From Paenibacillus sp. UNC451MF (GTDB lineage Bacteria; Bacillota; Bacilli; Paenibacillales; NBRC-103111), in contig NZ_JMLS01000008.1 of NCBI RefSeq assembly GCF_000686845.1, positions 186,001-250,000 of the forward strand: a stretch of DNA of 64,000 bases, in the 5' to 3' direction. The translations under genes and the position numbers were made by a program. Under the pieces are notes generated by a model, which did no database searches, was not told the DNA's origin, and saw only the letters and a program-made list of their open reading frames with translations. Positions 20,079 through 29,659 of this stretch are shown here, one piece after another. Position 1 is the first letter of the stretch, and each line of letters begins with the position of its first letter.

Positions 20079-21347
20079 TTAGCCGCGAATTTGTCCGCTG
20101 CCCTGAATGCGATATTTGCTGGAGGTCAGCTCAGGAAGTCCCATAGGACCACGGGCGTGAAGCTTTTGCGTGCTGATGCCGATTTCCGCTCCGAAGCCGA
20201 ATTCGAAGCCATCCGTGAAACGTGTCGAAGCATTGTGGTATACGGCAGCAGCATCCACTTCATTCAGGAAGCGGGAAGCATGCTCTAGGTTTTCTGTTAC
20301 GATGCACTCAGAATGCTTCGTTCCATGCAGTCGAATGTGCTCGAGCGCTTCGTCAATTCCTTGGACTACGCGTACATTCAAGATGTAATCATTATATTCG
20401 GTATCCCAATCCTCGTCGGCTGCGGATTTCATGCTGGATACGAGCTGTAGGGCGGATGCGCTGCCGCGAAGCTCAACGTTTTGATTTGCAAATTGCTCCG
20501 CAATAGAAGCGAGGTGCTTCTGAGCAAAGCTCTCGTGAATGAGCAATGTTTCCATAGAGTTACATACGGAAGGACGCTGTACTTTGGCATTAAGGGCAAT
20601 ATTTAGCGCCATATCATATTGTGCGGTTTCATCCACATAAGTATGACAAATGCCGGCACCTGTTTCAATGACAGGCACAGTAGCATTTTTGACGACGTTC
20701 TGAATAAGGGAAGCACCGCCCCTAGGAATAAGAACATCCAACAAGCCGTTTAGCTTGAGCATTTCATCCACCGAAGAACGGTTTGGATCGAGGATGAGCT
20801 GAACGGCATTCGGTGGAACATCCGAACGACTGAGCGCTTCGTGCATGATCTCTACGATCCGCTTGTTGGAGTGCAGTGCCGCCGAGCCACCTCGCAGAAC
20901 TACGGCGTTGCCAGTCTTAAGACAAAGACCCGCTGCGTCCACGGTAACATTCGGGCGGGCCTCGTAGATGATGCCGATGACGCCGATAGGAACCCGGATT
21001 TTACGGATATGCAGTCCGTTAGGACGAGTGAATTCCTCAAGTACATGACCAACAGGATCCTCTAACTCGACAACCTCGCGTAGGCCTTGGGCGATACCAT
21101 CTATGCGCTGCTCGTTAAGAGCGATACGATCTAGCAGTGACTCATTGGTACCGTTTTGTCTGCCTTCACGCAAATCTGTTGCATTAGCTTCGATTATGGA
21201 TTGTGCTTCAGCTACAAGCGCATCAGCTATTAAGAGCAGCGCGCGGTTCTTTTGATCTGTTGTTAATAAGCTTAGCTGTGGTGATGCAAGCTTAGCTAGC
21301 GTCGCTTTTTGAACGACTTCACTTGCTGTTGCAGATTGAATTGTCAT
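20079..21347 (-). CDS. proA: Glutamate-5-semialdehyde dehydrogenase (gamma-glutamyl phosphate reductase)
   Basis: A 422-aa aldehyde-dehydrogenase superfamily enzyme that reduces gamma-glutamyl phosphate. The catalytic cysteine is in NAKVQRPSVCNSMETLL near residue 265. Other blocks are RKIRVPIGVIGIIYEARPN and the terminal RGPMGLPELTS. AGGAGG precedes the ATG at 21347. It lies 38 bp after proB. Confidence 0.96.
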   Translation of the reverse strand: MTIQSATASEVVQKATLAKLASPQLSLLTTDQKNRALLLIADALVAEAQSIIEANATDLREGRQNGTNESLLDRIALNEQRIDGIAQGLREVVELEDPVGHVLEEFTRPNGLHIRKIRVPIGVIGIIYEARPNVTVDAAGLCLKTGNAVVLRGGSAALHSNKRIVEIMHEALSRSDVPPNAVQLILDPNRSSVDEMLKLNGLLDVLIPRGGASLIQNVVKNATVPVIETGAGICHTYVDETAQYDMALNIALNAKVQRPSVCNSMETLLIHESFAQKHLASIAEQFANQNVELRGSASALQLVSSMKSAADEDWDTEYNDYILNVRVVQGIDEALEHIRLHGTKHSECIVTENLEHASRFLNEVDAAAVYHNASTRFTDGFEFGFGAEIGISTQKLHARGPMGLPELTSSKYRIQGSGQIRG

Positions 21348-21385
21348 ATTCTTTCCTCCTTAATATCGAGTACGATTCTACAAGG

Positions 21386-22501
21386 TTAAACCTGTTTATG
21401 AACAGATAAGGTAATCCATTCATCGCGATGGATCACTTCCATCCGATGAACCTCAATCCGTTTCTGAACTTCTTCGGTGCTAAGACCGGCTACAGCCTGC
21501 AGCTGCCAATTGGCATAATTGACAACTCCGCGACCAATGGTCTGCTGATCCAAATTGACGACCTCAACGACATCCCCGGGGTGGAAGTCGCCGGACACTT
21601 CCTTAACGCCGGCAGGCAATAAGCTTCTGCCCCCGACAACAAGAGCGGTTTCAGCTCCCTGATCCACTGTAATACGTCCCTGCGGCATGGAATGAAAGCC
21701 AAGCCATTGCTTTTTCATAGGCAGGTTGTGGGCGCTGGTTACGAAGTAAGTCCCGCGGCCGTTCTCCTCGACGGCTGCCGCCAGATCTCCTTCTTCAATA
21801 ACGCGCCCGATGAATACAGGAATGCCTCCTCGCGTGGCAATACGCGCAGCTTCGATCTTGGACCGCATGCCACCGGTACCGACGGAGGAACCTGAGCCTC
21901 CAGCGATCCGATAAAGATCTTCGCCAATTTCGGTAACGCGATCGAGTCTCTTGGCATTTGGATTGCTGCGCGGATTGTCGCTGTACAGTCCATCGATATC
22001 GGTCAGGATGACAAGCTGCCGCGCACGAACCAGATTCGCAACCAAGGCGGAGAGCATATCGTTATCCCCGAATTTAAGCTCGTCGACAACTACCGTATCG
22101 TTCTCGTTAATGATGGGGATGATGCGATGGCGCAGCAGCTCTTCAATAGTCATGGAGGCGTTATGGATTCGCTGACGATTGGAAAAATCGGAGCGGGTGA
22201 GCAAGATCTGCGCTACTCCAATACCGTGGGCGGCAAATGCCTCATGATAGGCTTGCATCAGCAGCGCTTGCCCGACTGAAGCGGAGGCTTGCTTCTCATG
22301 CAGCACCTTCGGACGGCTTATGTATCCCATCTCGCGAAACCCTGCGGCTACAGCTCCGGAGGTTACAAGCAGTACTTGGAAGCCTTGTCGATGAAGACGT
22401 GACAGCTCAGAGGAAAAAAACACTATTTTCTCACGGTTCAGTCCTCCTTCATCGGATGTGAGAGAGCTGCTGCCAATTTTGATTACGATCGTTTGCTGCA
22501 T
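21386..22501 (-). CDS. proB: Glutamate 5-kinase
   Basis: A 371-aa enzyme. The amino-acid-kinase domain (about residues 1-260) begins IVIKIGSSSLTS and contains INENDTVV and the GTGGMRSKIEAA block. A PUA domain (about residues 280-365) follows. The ATG at 22501 is used; upstream codons run into the T-box terminator. The ribosome site is weak (AGAAAGAAG). It is the first gene after the T-box leader. Confidence 0.94.
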   Translation of the reverse strand: MQQTIVIKIGSSSLTSDEGGLNREKIVFFSSELSRLHRQGFQVLLVTSGAVAAGFREMGYISRPKVLHEKQASASVGQALLMQAYHEAFAAHGIGVAQILLTRSDFSNRQRIHNASMTIEELLRHRIIPIINENDTVVVDELKFGDNDMLSALVANLVRARQLVILTDIDGLYSDNPRSNPNAKRLDRVTEIGEDLYRIAGGSGSSVGTGGMRSKIEAARIATRGGIPVFIGRVIEEGDLAAAVEENGRGTYFVTSAHNLPMKKQWLGFHSMPQGRITVDQGAETALVVGGRSLLPAGVKEVSGDFHPGDVVEVVNLDQQTIGRGVVNYANWQLQAVAGLSTEEVQKRIEVHRMEVIHRDEWITLSVHKQV

Positions 22502-22571
22502 AGATGGATCACTTCTTTCTACCTGAATACAATCCTCAAGTTTCTTGTGATTCTCGAAAAGATAAAAACAC

Positions 22572-22800
22572 AAAAAGCTCCCGTCCTCTAAGGACGGAAG
22601 CTTTTAACTTCCGCGGTACCACCTTAATTGATGATAAACATCCAACTTTGACAGCCTTATTAACGGCAAGGTCAACAGCCGTCCAACTCATCGTTGGCCG
22701 TTCCGGGGCGGGTTCGGATAGTGTTCACGGTAAATTCTCTCAGCCGGTGGAATTTACTCTCTGAGCGTGAATGGACTTCTTACTATTCCCATCATCACGT
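22572..22800 (-). promoter_or_regulatory. T-box leader upstream of proB
   Basis: On the minus strand the T-box sequence AATTAAGGTGGTACCGCGG (22629-22611) precedes a terminator, AGCTTCCGTCC/GGACGGGAGCT then TTTTT (22604-22572). Stem I is recognisable: TTCACG/CGTGAA, an AGAGAG bulge, TAAATT/AATTTA and a distal GGCTG. The specifier is not certain. A GAACCCG segment (22715-22709) offers a proline codon as expected for proBA, but a strict GAA-N-codon reading of the helix exit gives ACT. Confidence 0.88.
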
Positions 22801-22819
22801 TTAATTTAATATTCATTCT

Positions 22820-22849
22820 AGCATAGCATGCTGAGAATGGTTTTGTAAA
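22820..22849 (-). promoter_or_regulatory. Promoter of the T-box-proBAC transcript
   Basis: On the minus strand, TTTACA (22849-22844) and TATGCT (22825-22820) are separated by 18 bp, about 30 bp upstream of the T-box stem I. Confidence 0.55.
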
Positions 22850-22867
22850 GATTGATCAGCCTGTCTC

Positions 22868-24073
22868 TTACCCGAACAAGTTCAATTTGGCGATACGTTC
22901 TACTGCCTCCTGCAAACGGGCCTCTGGTGTTAGTAAGCCAAGACGAACGTAGCCTTCTCCGCTCTCACCGAATCCGATCCCGGGGGCGACGACGATTTTG
23001 GCTTCCTCCAGAAGCAAGTCAGCAAGGGAGGATGACGTATGACCCTTCGGTACAGGGAGCCATGTAAAGAAGGAGCCCTGTGAACGGGTAGCTTTCCAGC
23101 CGATTTGATCAAGCGAGGAGTAGAGAGCATCTCTACGGCTTTGATACATAGCAAGCAGATCGCTAACACAGTCCTGCGGTCCGGTTAAGGCAGCCGCTGC
23201 AGCTTCTTGAATGCCTCCGAATAAGCTGCAGTAATAGTGGTCTTGTATCATATTGATCAAGCGAACAATTTCTTTATTGCCAAGTGCGAAGCCAACTCTC
23301 CAGCCAGCCATATTGTACGTCTTGGATAAGGTGTAGAACTCGACTCCGACTTCTTTGGCGCCTGGCAGCTGAAGGAAGCTGATCGGCTTCTCCCCGTCGA
23401 GGCCAAGAGCACCATAGGCAAAATCGCTCGCTACGACGATACCGTTTTTCTCGGCGAAACGGATTGTTTCCTCATAAAAGGATGCCGGAGCGTTAACGGC
23501 TGTCGGGTTATTAGGATAATTGATGAACATAAGCTTTGCTTTGTTCAAATCGTCTACCGGAATTGAGCTGTAATCAGGGAGGAAAGCATTCGATTCGCGT
23601 AGCGGCATGAACGACATGCGTGCTCCGGACAAAGCGACACCCGACCAGTAATCTGGATAGCCTGGATCAGGCACTAGGCACACATCCCCGGGATTTAGAA
23701 GACATTGGCTGATTTCGACCAGACCCGTTTTACCGCCGAAAAGAATCGCGACCTCGGTTTCCGGATCGAGATCCACTCCATAGTCTTCCTTATAACGTTG
23801 AGCTACGGCTTGCTTCAAAAACAAGTAGCCATTAAACGGCGGGTAGCGATGATATTGCGGATTTTCAGCCGCTTCCTGAAGTTTTTTAACAATATGGGAT
23901 GGCGTAGGCTGATCAGGATTGCCTTGGCCTAGATTAATGACATCGTGTCCTGCGGCAATTTGCAAATTTGCTTTCCCAACCAGTTTAGCGAAAAATTGTG
24001 TGGGCAGCTCCTGCATACGCTGAGCAGGCTGGATCGGAAAAGCAGAAACGTTGGATGAAGAAGAAGCACTCAC
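22868..24073 (-). CDS. mtnE: PLP aminotransferase, probable methionine-salvage transaminase
   Basis: A 401-aa class I aminotransferase. Notable blocks are VINLGQGNPDQPTP, ILFGGKTGLVEI, PDPGYPDYWSGVAL and the PLP lysine in TLSKTYNMAGWRVGF. These match the Bacillus MtnE (YkrV) type, which transaminates 2-keto-4-methylthiobutyrate to methionine. Location beside mtnWXB and mtnU supports it. The GTG at 24073 is 8 nt from GGAG; a GTG 9 bp earlier is too close. LL-DAP-aminotransferase-like activity is the alternative. Confidence 0.78.
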   Translation of the reverse strand: MSASSSSNVSAFPIQPAQRMQELPTQFFAKLVGKANLQIAAGHDVINLGQGNPDQPTPSHIVKKLQEAAENPQYHRYPPFNGYLFLKQAVAQRYKEDYGVDLDPETEVAILFGGKTGLVEISQCLLNPGDVCLVPDPGYPDYWSGVALSGARMSFMPLRESNAFLPDYSSIPVDDLNKAKLMFINYPNNPTAVNAPASFYEETIRFAEKNGIVVASDFAYGALGLDGEKPISFLQLPGAKEVGVEFYTLSKTYNMAGWRVGFALGNKEIVRLINMIQDHYYCSLFGGIQEAAAAALTGPQDCVSDLLAMYQSRRDALYSSLDQIGWKATRSQGSFFTWLPVPKGHTSSSLADLLLEEAKIVVAPGIGFGESGEGYVRLGLLTPEARLQEAVERIAKLNLFG

Positions 24074-24272
24074 TATGGTCACACTCCATGTATATTTTCT
24101 ATATTATTGTCGTTCCAACGGACTAGCATTAATGTATCATGAATCCAAAACGGTGTATAGAACACCGATCGTTTTACTTTTCTTTTTAAAGTGGAGGTGG
24201 TAGAATAAGGGATTAGGTTTCACCTTGCGGCATATAGTTTCATTATATGAAACAATTATGGAGGGATTCGAA

Positions 24273-25058
24273 ATGCCGTTGAATTTTCATGATCGAAATA
24301 ATCGTTCCATGTATACGGGTCGAACTGCCGATTTGGGTTGGCAGCAGCTCATAGAAAGAGAAGTGAATATCAAAGGAGTTAGAGCGGCGGATATCGGCTG
24401 CGGGGGCGGAATCTACACGGAAGCTCTAGCCAAACTAGGAGCAGCATCGGTAGTCGGTATCGATTTTTCCTCAGCCATGCTGGAGGGGGCTGCTGCAAGC
24501 GTTCATCGTTCTGAGGTGACTTTTCAGCAAGGGAATGCTTTGGAGACAGGACTAGCTGACGAAGCTGTGGACCTCATCTTGGAACGGGCCTTAATCCATC
24601 ATTTAACAGAGAGTGAATTGAAGGATTGTTTTCACGAAGCCAACCGGATACTATCGAAGGAGGGCACTCTGATTGTTCAAGATCGTACACCAGAGGATTG
24701 CTTACTTGAGGGGAACAAGGAACATCTGCGGGGGTATTTATTTGAGCAGTACCCACAATTAAAGGAGAAGGAAACGGGACGGAGACATGCAGCTGAACGT
24801 GTCATCCAAATCTTGAACCAGTCCGGTTTCAGAGAGATTGAAGAGTTTCCTCTTTGGGAAATCAGACAGCACTACGATACTTTCACAGCCTATCGCGATG
24901 ATTTACAGCATCGTACGGGACGCTCGATACTGCATGAGTTAACGGATGAAGAGCTGAACAGGCTAACCGACTATATTCAGAAGCAAACTGGCTTCCAAGA
25001 TAATGATCCCGTAGTTGAAAAGGACCGTTGGACGATCTGGATCGCTAAGAAGCATTGA
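24273..25058 (+). CDS. SAM-dependent class I methyltransferase
   Basis: A 261-aa methyltransferase. The SAM-binding motif I is VRAADIGCGGGIYTEAL near residue 33, followed by the acidic ribose-binding VVGIDFS and a motif IV-like DLILERALIHHLTE. The substrate is unknown. The ATG at 24273 is 8 nt from GGAGGG; a longer frame from 24225 has no ribosome site. Its position between mtnE and mtnU may be incidental. Confidence 0.88.
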   Translation: MPLNFHDRNNRSMYTGRTADLGWQQLIEREVNIKGVRAADIGCGGGIYTEALAKLGAASVVGIDFSSAMLEGAAASVHRSEVTFQQGNALETGLADEAVDLILERALIHHLTESELKDCFHEANRILSKEGTLIVQDRTPEDCLLEGNKEHLRGYLFEQYPQLKEKETGRRHAAERVIQILNQSGFREIEEFPLWEIRQHYDTFTAYRDDLQHRTGRSILHELTDEELNRLTDYIQKQTGFQDNDPVVEKDRWTIWIAKKH

Positions 25059-25118
25059 AGTTCAGGCAAGCTTCGTCTATGATAGAATGTACTTAAGCAA
25101 AGATGAAAGGTGAAGGGT

Positions 25119-25916
25119 ATGACTCAAAAACGTTGGAATATTGCTCTGCTGCAAATGGATGTAGCAATTGGTGAACCAGAGCGCAACTTCGCCAAGCTGG
25201 AGGCTATGCTTAACGAAGCTGTTGAAGGCGGACCGAAGCCGGATGTTATTTTATTTCCTGAAATGTGGAATACCGGCTATGCGCTGGAACAAATCCACGA
25301 TCTAGCTGACAATAACGGCGAGCGTACGATTGCCATGCTATCGGAGTTCAGCCGCAAGCATAACGTGAATGTGATAGGCGGTTCAATTGCCGAGAAGAAG
25401 GGCGAGGACATCTTAAACACGATTTACGCTTTTGACCGGGACGGTAATCAGGTAGCCGATTATTCCAAAATTCACTTGTTCCGTTTGATGGACGAGGAAA
25501 AGTATTTAAAAGAAGGCGGACGCATCGGGCAGCTTCAATTGGACGGTGTACCTGCCGGGATGATGATTTGCTACGATATCCGTTTCCCGGAGCTGAGCCG
25601 AAAGCTCGCTCTAGGTGGAGCTCAAATCATGTTCGTGCCTGCCGAATGGCCTAATCCGCGTTTGCATCACTGGCGTACTCTTTTAACCGCAAGAGCGATC
25701 GAGAACCAAATGTTCGTCGTTTCTTGTAACCGTGTAGGGATTAGCGGTACGACTGAGTTTTTTGGGCATTCGATGATCATCGATCCGTGGGGGGAAATAT
25801 TGGTTGAGGGCAATGAATCCGAAGCCATCCTGCGTACTGAAATCGATCTCGAGCTTGTGAGCCAGGTTCGCAGCAAAATTCCGGTTTTCGAGGATCGCCG
25901 GCCGGCATTATACTAG
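25119..25916 (+). CDS. mtnU: Nitrilase-family omega-amidase-like protein (MtnU)
   Basis: A 265-aa carbon-nitrogen hydrolase. The catalytic triad is visible: Glu48 in LFPEMWNTG, Lys117 in YSKIHLF and Cys151 in MICYDIRFPE. Bacillus MtnU (YkrU) sits with the methionine-salvage genes and is thought to deamidate alpha-ketoglutaramate produced when MtnE uses glutamine. That role is inferred from the family and neighbours. The ATG at 25119 follows AAAGG. Confidence 0.82.
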   Translation: MTQKRWNIALLQMDVAIGEPERNFAKLEAMLNEAVEGGPKPDVILFPEMWNTGYALEQIHDLADNNGERTIAMLSEFSRKHNVNVIGGSIAEKKGEDILNTIYAFDRDGNQVADYSKIHLFRLMDEEKYLKEGGRIGQLQLDGVPAGMMICYDIRFPELSRKLALGGAQIMFVPAEWPNPRLHHWRTLLTARAIENQMFVVSCNRVGISGTTEFFGHSMIIDPWGEILVEGNESEAILRTEIDLELVSQVRSKIPVFEDRRPALY

Positions 25917-25926
25917 TATATGCTTA

Positions 25927-25958
25927 TGAAAGCAGCCATAGGGCTGCTTTTTTATTTT
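25927..25958 (+). terminator. Terminator after mtnU
   Basis: GAAAGCAGCC-ATA-GGGCTGCTTT is followed by TTTTATTTTT. Confidence 0.9.
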
Positions 25959-26077
25959 TCCGGATAAACCTGTCGTGATGAGAGTTTGGTTATAGCCAAA
26001 TATTCCGAAGGAATTGGAGCTGTGAAGGTGTAATGTAGGTGTAGGTGTAGATACGCCACAGTCAGGGGGAAAACAAG

Positions 26078-26587
26078 ATGACAATCATGGAGCTAGAGCC
26101 TATTTCATATGAAGAAAAGTCTGTACTTCGGCATATTATGGAGCTCTACCAATATGATATGAGTGAATTTGAAGATAATATTGATGTTAATTCATATGGC
26201 CTTTATGGATATAAATACATCGATAATTACTGGACGGAGGAAGGGCGTTCCGCCTATTTCGTGAAAGTTGAAGGGAAAATAGCGGGTTTTGCACTGGTGC
26301 GTGAGCATGAGCCGTTACCGGATGGCACTCCGTGTTACTCGATCGCAGAATTTTTTATAATGCGGGCTTATCGGAAAAAGGGGATCGGTTATCAGACTGC
26401 ACAACAGATTTTTTCCAAGTTTCAAGGGAGATGGAGTCTGTCCTATCTGAAGAGAAACGTAGTGTCGGAAAGGTTTTGGCGTAAAGTGATTGGTGAATGC
26501 TCATATGGTGAAATTACGGAAACGGAACATCAAGAGCTTCCTTCATTTACGTTTTACACATGCATGCCAGGGAGGAGTTATAAGTGA
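26078..26587 (+). CDS. GNAT-family N-acetyltransferase
   Basis: A 169-aa protein. The acetyl-CoA-binding block is IAEFFIMRAYRKKGIGYQTAQQIF (motif A, near residue 88), followed by an NVVSERFWRKV motif B segment. The substrate is unknown. It overlaps the next gene by 4 bp (GTGA), so the two are coupled. Confidence 0.85.
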   Translation: MTIMELEPISYEEKSVLRHIMELYQYDMSEFEDNIDVNSYGLYGYKYIDNYWTEEGRSAYFVKVEGKIAGFALVREHEPLPDGTPCYSIAEFFIMRAYRKKGIGYQTAQQIFSKFQGRWSLSYLKRNVVSERFWRKVIGECSYGEITETEHQELPSFTFYTCMPGRSYK

Positions 26588-27120
26588 GGAGAACGGAAGT
26601 GGCAGTTTGGACTCCAGAATGGGCCGCAAAGTATGCTGAGGCAAAAGAGATTATGGTTGGCATTTTTGGGAGGGAGCTGATTCGGATTCATCATATCGGA
26701 AGCACCTCGGTTCCCTGTATCGGCTATGCCAAGCCTATTATTGATATATTAATAGAAGTTCGTGATATCGAGAGCGTCCTTTCATTTAATGAGGCGATGC
26801 AACAGGAGGGCTTCATTCCTAAAGGTGAAAACGGGATTGTTGGCAGACGGTACTTTACTAAGGGCGGGGATGAAAGAACACACCACGTTCATATATTCGA
26901 AGCGGGTCATCCCTCCGCTGCTACTCATTTGGACTTCAAGGCTTATATGATGGAACACCCCCAGGATGCAGCGGCTTATGGTCAGCTGAAGCTACGGTTA
27001 GCGAAGCAATTTCCTGAGAGCGTTCTTCAATATCAAGAAGGGAAGCAGTCGATGCTGGAGAGCCTCGTACAGAAGGCAGCCATATGGGGGGCAGAGCAGC
27101 GTCAGTCCGGTAACATTTGA
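26584..27120 (+). CDS. GrpB/UPF0157 family protein (nucleotidyltransferase fold)
   Basis: A 178-aa member of the GrpB family. Characteristic features are HIGSTSVPCIGYAKPIIDILIEV (metal-site-like S-T and D) and HHVHIFEAG. The fold is related to minimal nucleotidyltransferases; the biological role is unknown. The start is a GTG at 26584 with GGGAGGAG upstream, overlapping the GNAT stop. Confidence 0.88.
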   Translation: MRRTEVAVWTPEWAAKYAEAKEIMVGIFGRELIRIHHIGSTSVPCIGYAKPIIDILIEVRDIESVLSFNEAMQQEGFIPKGENGIVGRRYFTKGGDERTHHVHIFEAGHPSAATHLDFKAYMMEHPQDAAAYGQLKLRLAKQFPESVLQYQEGKQSMLESLVQKAAIWGAEQRQSGNI

Positions 27121-27146
27121 TTGCTATATAATGTAAGCCATTTCAT

Positions 27147-28049
27147 TTACTGCTGTTCAACGACTTCCCGGAAAGTGCTCATGAAAGCTTCCACAGCTTT
27201 GGATATGTAGCGTCCCTTGCGGTAAGCGATAACTAGCGTACGGGTTGGATGTTGGGATAAGGAGAAGTAAGCCGGGGCCATCTCGCTCCATGCGCCTCGC
27301 GTAATCATGTGCGGTACGAAGGCAATACCCATACCGGCGCCGACCAGAGATTGCACCGTTTCGATGTTGCTGCTCTCGAAAACGATGTTCGGCTTAAAGC
27401 CCGCATTCAGGCATAGCTCTATTGCAATTTGCCGGAAGCCTTGGCCTTTTTTCAATGCGATAAAAGGCTCGCTTGCCAATTCTTCGATCTGTATCGTCTG
27501 CTTGCCGTCCGCTGAAGCTTTGACTAGACGGTGATTTGATGGCAGGGCGAGCATAATTTCCTCTTCGATTAGCGGTTCGTAGGTTAGCGATTCATCCATT
27601 AGCGGTAGGGAAAGCAAGCTGATGTCGATTTGGCCGCTGGCCGTGAGATGCTCCAAATTGGCGGTCGTTTCTTCGACAAGCATGATCTCGATCTCCGGAT
27701 AGCGTGCCTGGAAGACTGGGAGCACAAGAGGCAGCACATGAGCACCTGTAATCGGAAGGCTGCCTACGATCAGCTTGCCCTTACGCATTTGGGAGATGTC
27801 TTCCATCTCACGCTTCAGCTGCTCGACCATATCAAGAATTGCCTGAGCCTTTTCGACGAACAGGGATCCGGCATAGGTTACCTCAACCGAGTTGGTTGTC
27901 CGTTGAAACAGAAGGACGCCGATTTCTTTTTCCAGCTTGGATAATTGCTGACTAAGCGACGGTTGAGCGATATGCAGTTTTTCGGCTGCGCGGGAGAAGT
28001 TTTTTTCTATAGCGATCTGCAGCGCGTACTGCAGCTGTCTTAGTTCCAT
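27147..28049 (-). CDS. LysR-family transcriptional regulator
   Basis: A 300-aa regulator. The N-terminal helix-turn-helix is MELRQLQYALQIAIEKNFSRAAEKLHIAQPSLSQQLSKLE (read in two blocks), and about residues 90-295 form the periplasmic-binding-like effector domain. It is divergent from leuC with palindromes in the shared 160-bp region, so it probably controls leuCD and itself. The effector is unknown. Confidence 0.92.
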   Translation of the reverse strand: MELRQLQYALQIAIEKNFSRAAEKLHIAQPSLSQQLSKLEKEIGVLLFQRTTNSVEVTYAGSLFVEKAQAILDMVEQLKREMEDISQMRKGKLIVGSLPITGAHVLPLVLPVFQARYPEIEIMLVEETTANLEHLTASGQIDISLLSLPLMDESLTYEPLIEEEIMLALPSNHRLVKASADGKQTIQIEELASEPFIALKKGQGFRQIAIELCLNAGFKPNIVFESSNIETVQSLVGAGMGIAFVPHMITRGAWSEMAPAYFSLSQHPTRTLVIAYRKGRYISKAVEAFMSTFREVVEQQ

Positions 28050-28091
28050 AGGGAGAGGTCTCCTTTTTTATTTACTTTATCGACTTCAATG

Positions 28092-28130
28092 TGATAGTTT
28101 ATACCTATCAAGCTTATAGATATTATATCT
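28092..28130. promoter_or_regulatory. Candidate LysR operators between lysR and leuC
   Basis: TGATAG-TTTATAC-CTATCA (28092-28110) has the T-N11-A character of LysR boxes. AGATAT-T-ATATCT (28118-28130), a perfect 13-bp palindrome, lies one turn further towards leuC. The pair resembles a recognition site plus an activation site. Confidence 0.6.
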
Positions 28131-28209
28131 TGGATCAATGAAATAAGAAATGCTAAACTATGTGACATGAGATGAATTGATTCGCATTCATGACAATGAG
28201 GTGAAACTG

Positions 28210-29628
28210 ATGGCAAAAACTATGTTCGAGAAAATTTGGGACAATCACGTAATTCATCAGGAAGCAGGCAAACCTAGCATTATTTATATCGACCTGCAAC
28301 TGGTGCACGAAGTAACGTCTCCACAAGCTTTTGAAGGGCTTCGCTTGTCCGGCCGCAAAGTGCGCCGTCCGGATTTGACATTCGCAACGATGGACCACAA
28401 CGTTCCTACCAAAGATCGTTTCAACATTTCCGATCCGATCTCCAAACAGCAAATCGACACTTTGTCGCAGAACTGTAAAGATTTCGGCGTTACCTTGTTT
28501 GACTTGGACAGCATCGACCAAGGCGTTGTTCACGTTATGGGTCCTGAGCTTGGTTTGACTCACCCTGGTAAAACGATCGTGTGCGGCGACAGCCATACTT
28601 CCACTCACGGTGCTTTCGGCGCTTTGGCGTTCGGTATCGGTACTAGTGAAGTAGAACACGTTTTGGCTACCCAATGCTTGCAGCAATCGAAAGCTAAAAC
28701 ATTGGAAGTTCGCATCAACGGCAAGCTGAACCCGGGCGTAACAGCAAAAGACTTGATCTTGGGCGTTATCGCTAAATATGGTACAGACTTTGCTACTGGC
28801 TACGTAATCGAATACACAGGTGATGCAATCCGTAACCTGTCTATGGAAGAGCGTATGACTGTATGTAACATGTCCATCGAAGCTGGCGCAAGAGCAGGCT
28901 TGATTGCACCGGACGAAACGACTTTCAACTACTTGCGTGGACGCGAATATGTGCCTCAAGGCGCTGCATTTGAAGAAGCCGTAGCTGGCTGGAAACAATT
29001 GACTACTGATGAAGGCGCAGTGTATGACCGTGTGGTTGATTTTGACGCTGACAGCCTGATTCCACAAGTAACCTGGGGAACTAGCCCTGGTATGGGTACA
29101 GATGTTACTGCGCTTGTGCCAGATCCTCAAAGCTTCTCAACAGAGAACGAACGTAAAGCCGCTGAAAAAGCGATCGAATATATGGGTATCACTCCAGGAA
29201 CTCCTATGACGGACTTGGCAGTTGATTATGTGTTTATCGGTTCCTGTACGAATGGCCGCATAGAGGACCTTCGCGCTGCAGCGAAAGTTGCACAAGGACA
29301 TCAAGTGTCCCCGAATGTGACCGCAATCGTAGTTCCTGGTTCCGGACGTGTTAAAATTCAAGCGGAAAAAGAAGGCTTGGATAAAATCTTCACCGAAGCT
29401 GGCTTTGAATGGCGCGATGCAGGCTGCAGCATGTGCTTGGCGATGAATCCGGACGTGTTGAAGCCGGGACAACGCTGCGCATCGACATCCAACCGTAACT
29501 TTGAAGGTCGTCAAGGACGTGATGGACGTACGCACCTTGTATCCCCTGCTATGGCCGTTGCGGCAGCAGTCAAAGGACATTTCTATGATGTTCGCGAGTG
29601 GGACTTCAAAGTAAAGCAAGAAGCTTAA
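28210..29628 (+). CDS. leuC: 3-Isopropylmalate dehydratase, large subunit
   Basis: A 472-aa aconitase-family subunit that isomerises isopropylmalate in leucine synthesis. The [4Fe-4S] cysteines lie in FIGSCTNGR (near residue 346) and in [10 protein letters not shown] (near 407-410). [15 protein letters not shown] is near residue 127. The ATG at 28210 follows GAGGTGAA; the frame extends 11 codons upstream without a better site. leuD follows after 31 bp. Confidence 0.96.
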   Translation: MAKTMFEKIWDNHVIHQEAGKPSIIYIDLQLVHEVTSPQAFEGLRLSGRKVRRPDLTFATMDHNVPTKDRFNISDPISKQQIDTLSQNCKDFGVTLFDLDSIDQGVVHVMGPELGLTHPGKTIVCGDSHTSTHGAFGALAFGIGTSEVEHVLATQCLQQSKAKTLEVRINGKLNPGVTAKDLILGVIAKYGTDFATGYVIEYTGDAIRNLSMEERMTVCNMSIEAGARAGLIAPDETTFNYLRGREYVPQGAAFEEAVAGWKQLTTDEGAVYDRVVDFDADSLIPQVTWGTSPGMGTDVTALVPDPQSFSTENERKAAEKAIEYMGITPGTPMTDLAVDYVFIGSCTNGRIEDLRAAAKVAQGHQVSPNVTAIVVPGSGRVKIQAEKEGLDKIFTEAGFEWRDAGCSMCLAMNPDVLKPGQRCASTSNRNFEGRQGRDGRTHLVSPAMAVAAAVKGHFYDVREWDFKVKQEA

Positions 29629-29659
29629 TTCAATTTATTTGAGTGAGGAGAATAACGAC

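Noticed and set aside
24083-24224. SAM riboswitch upstream of mtnE
   Set aside because: Looked for because the gene belongs to methionine salvage; no S-box core or terminator structure is visible.
25985-26000. TTTGGTTATAGCCAAA near-palindrome
   Set aside because: One mismatch pair and no clear promoter beside it; too weak to call an operator.
26015-26055. Short GTGTAG-like tandem repeat before the GNAT gene
   Set aside because: Only two to three imperfect copies; nothing beyond chance can be argued.
28153-29130. 325-codon frame antisense to leuC
   Set aside because: Composition is that of a reverse-complement shadow; leuC is certain.
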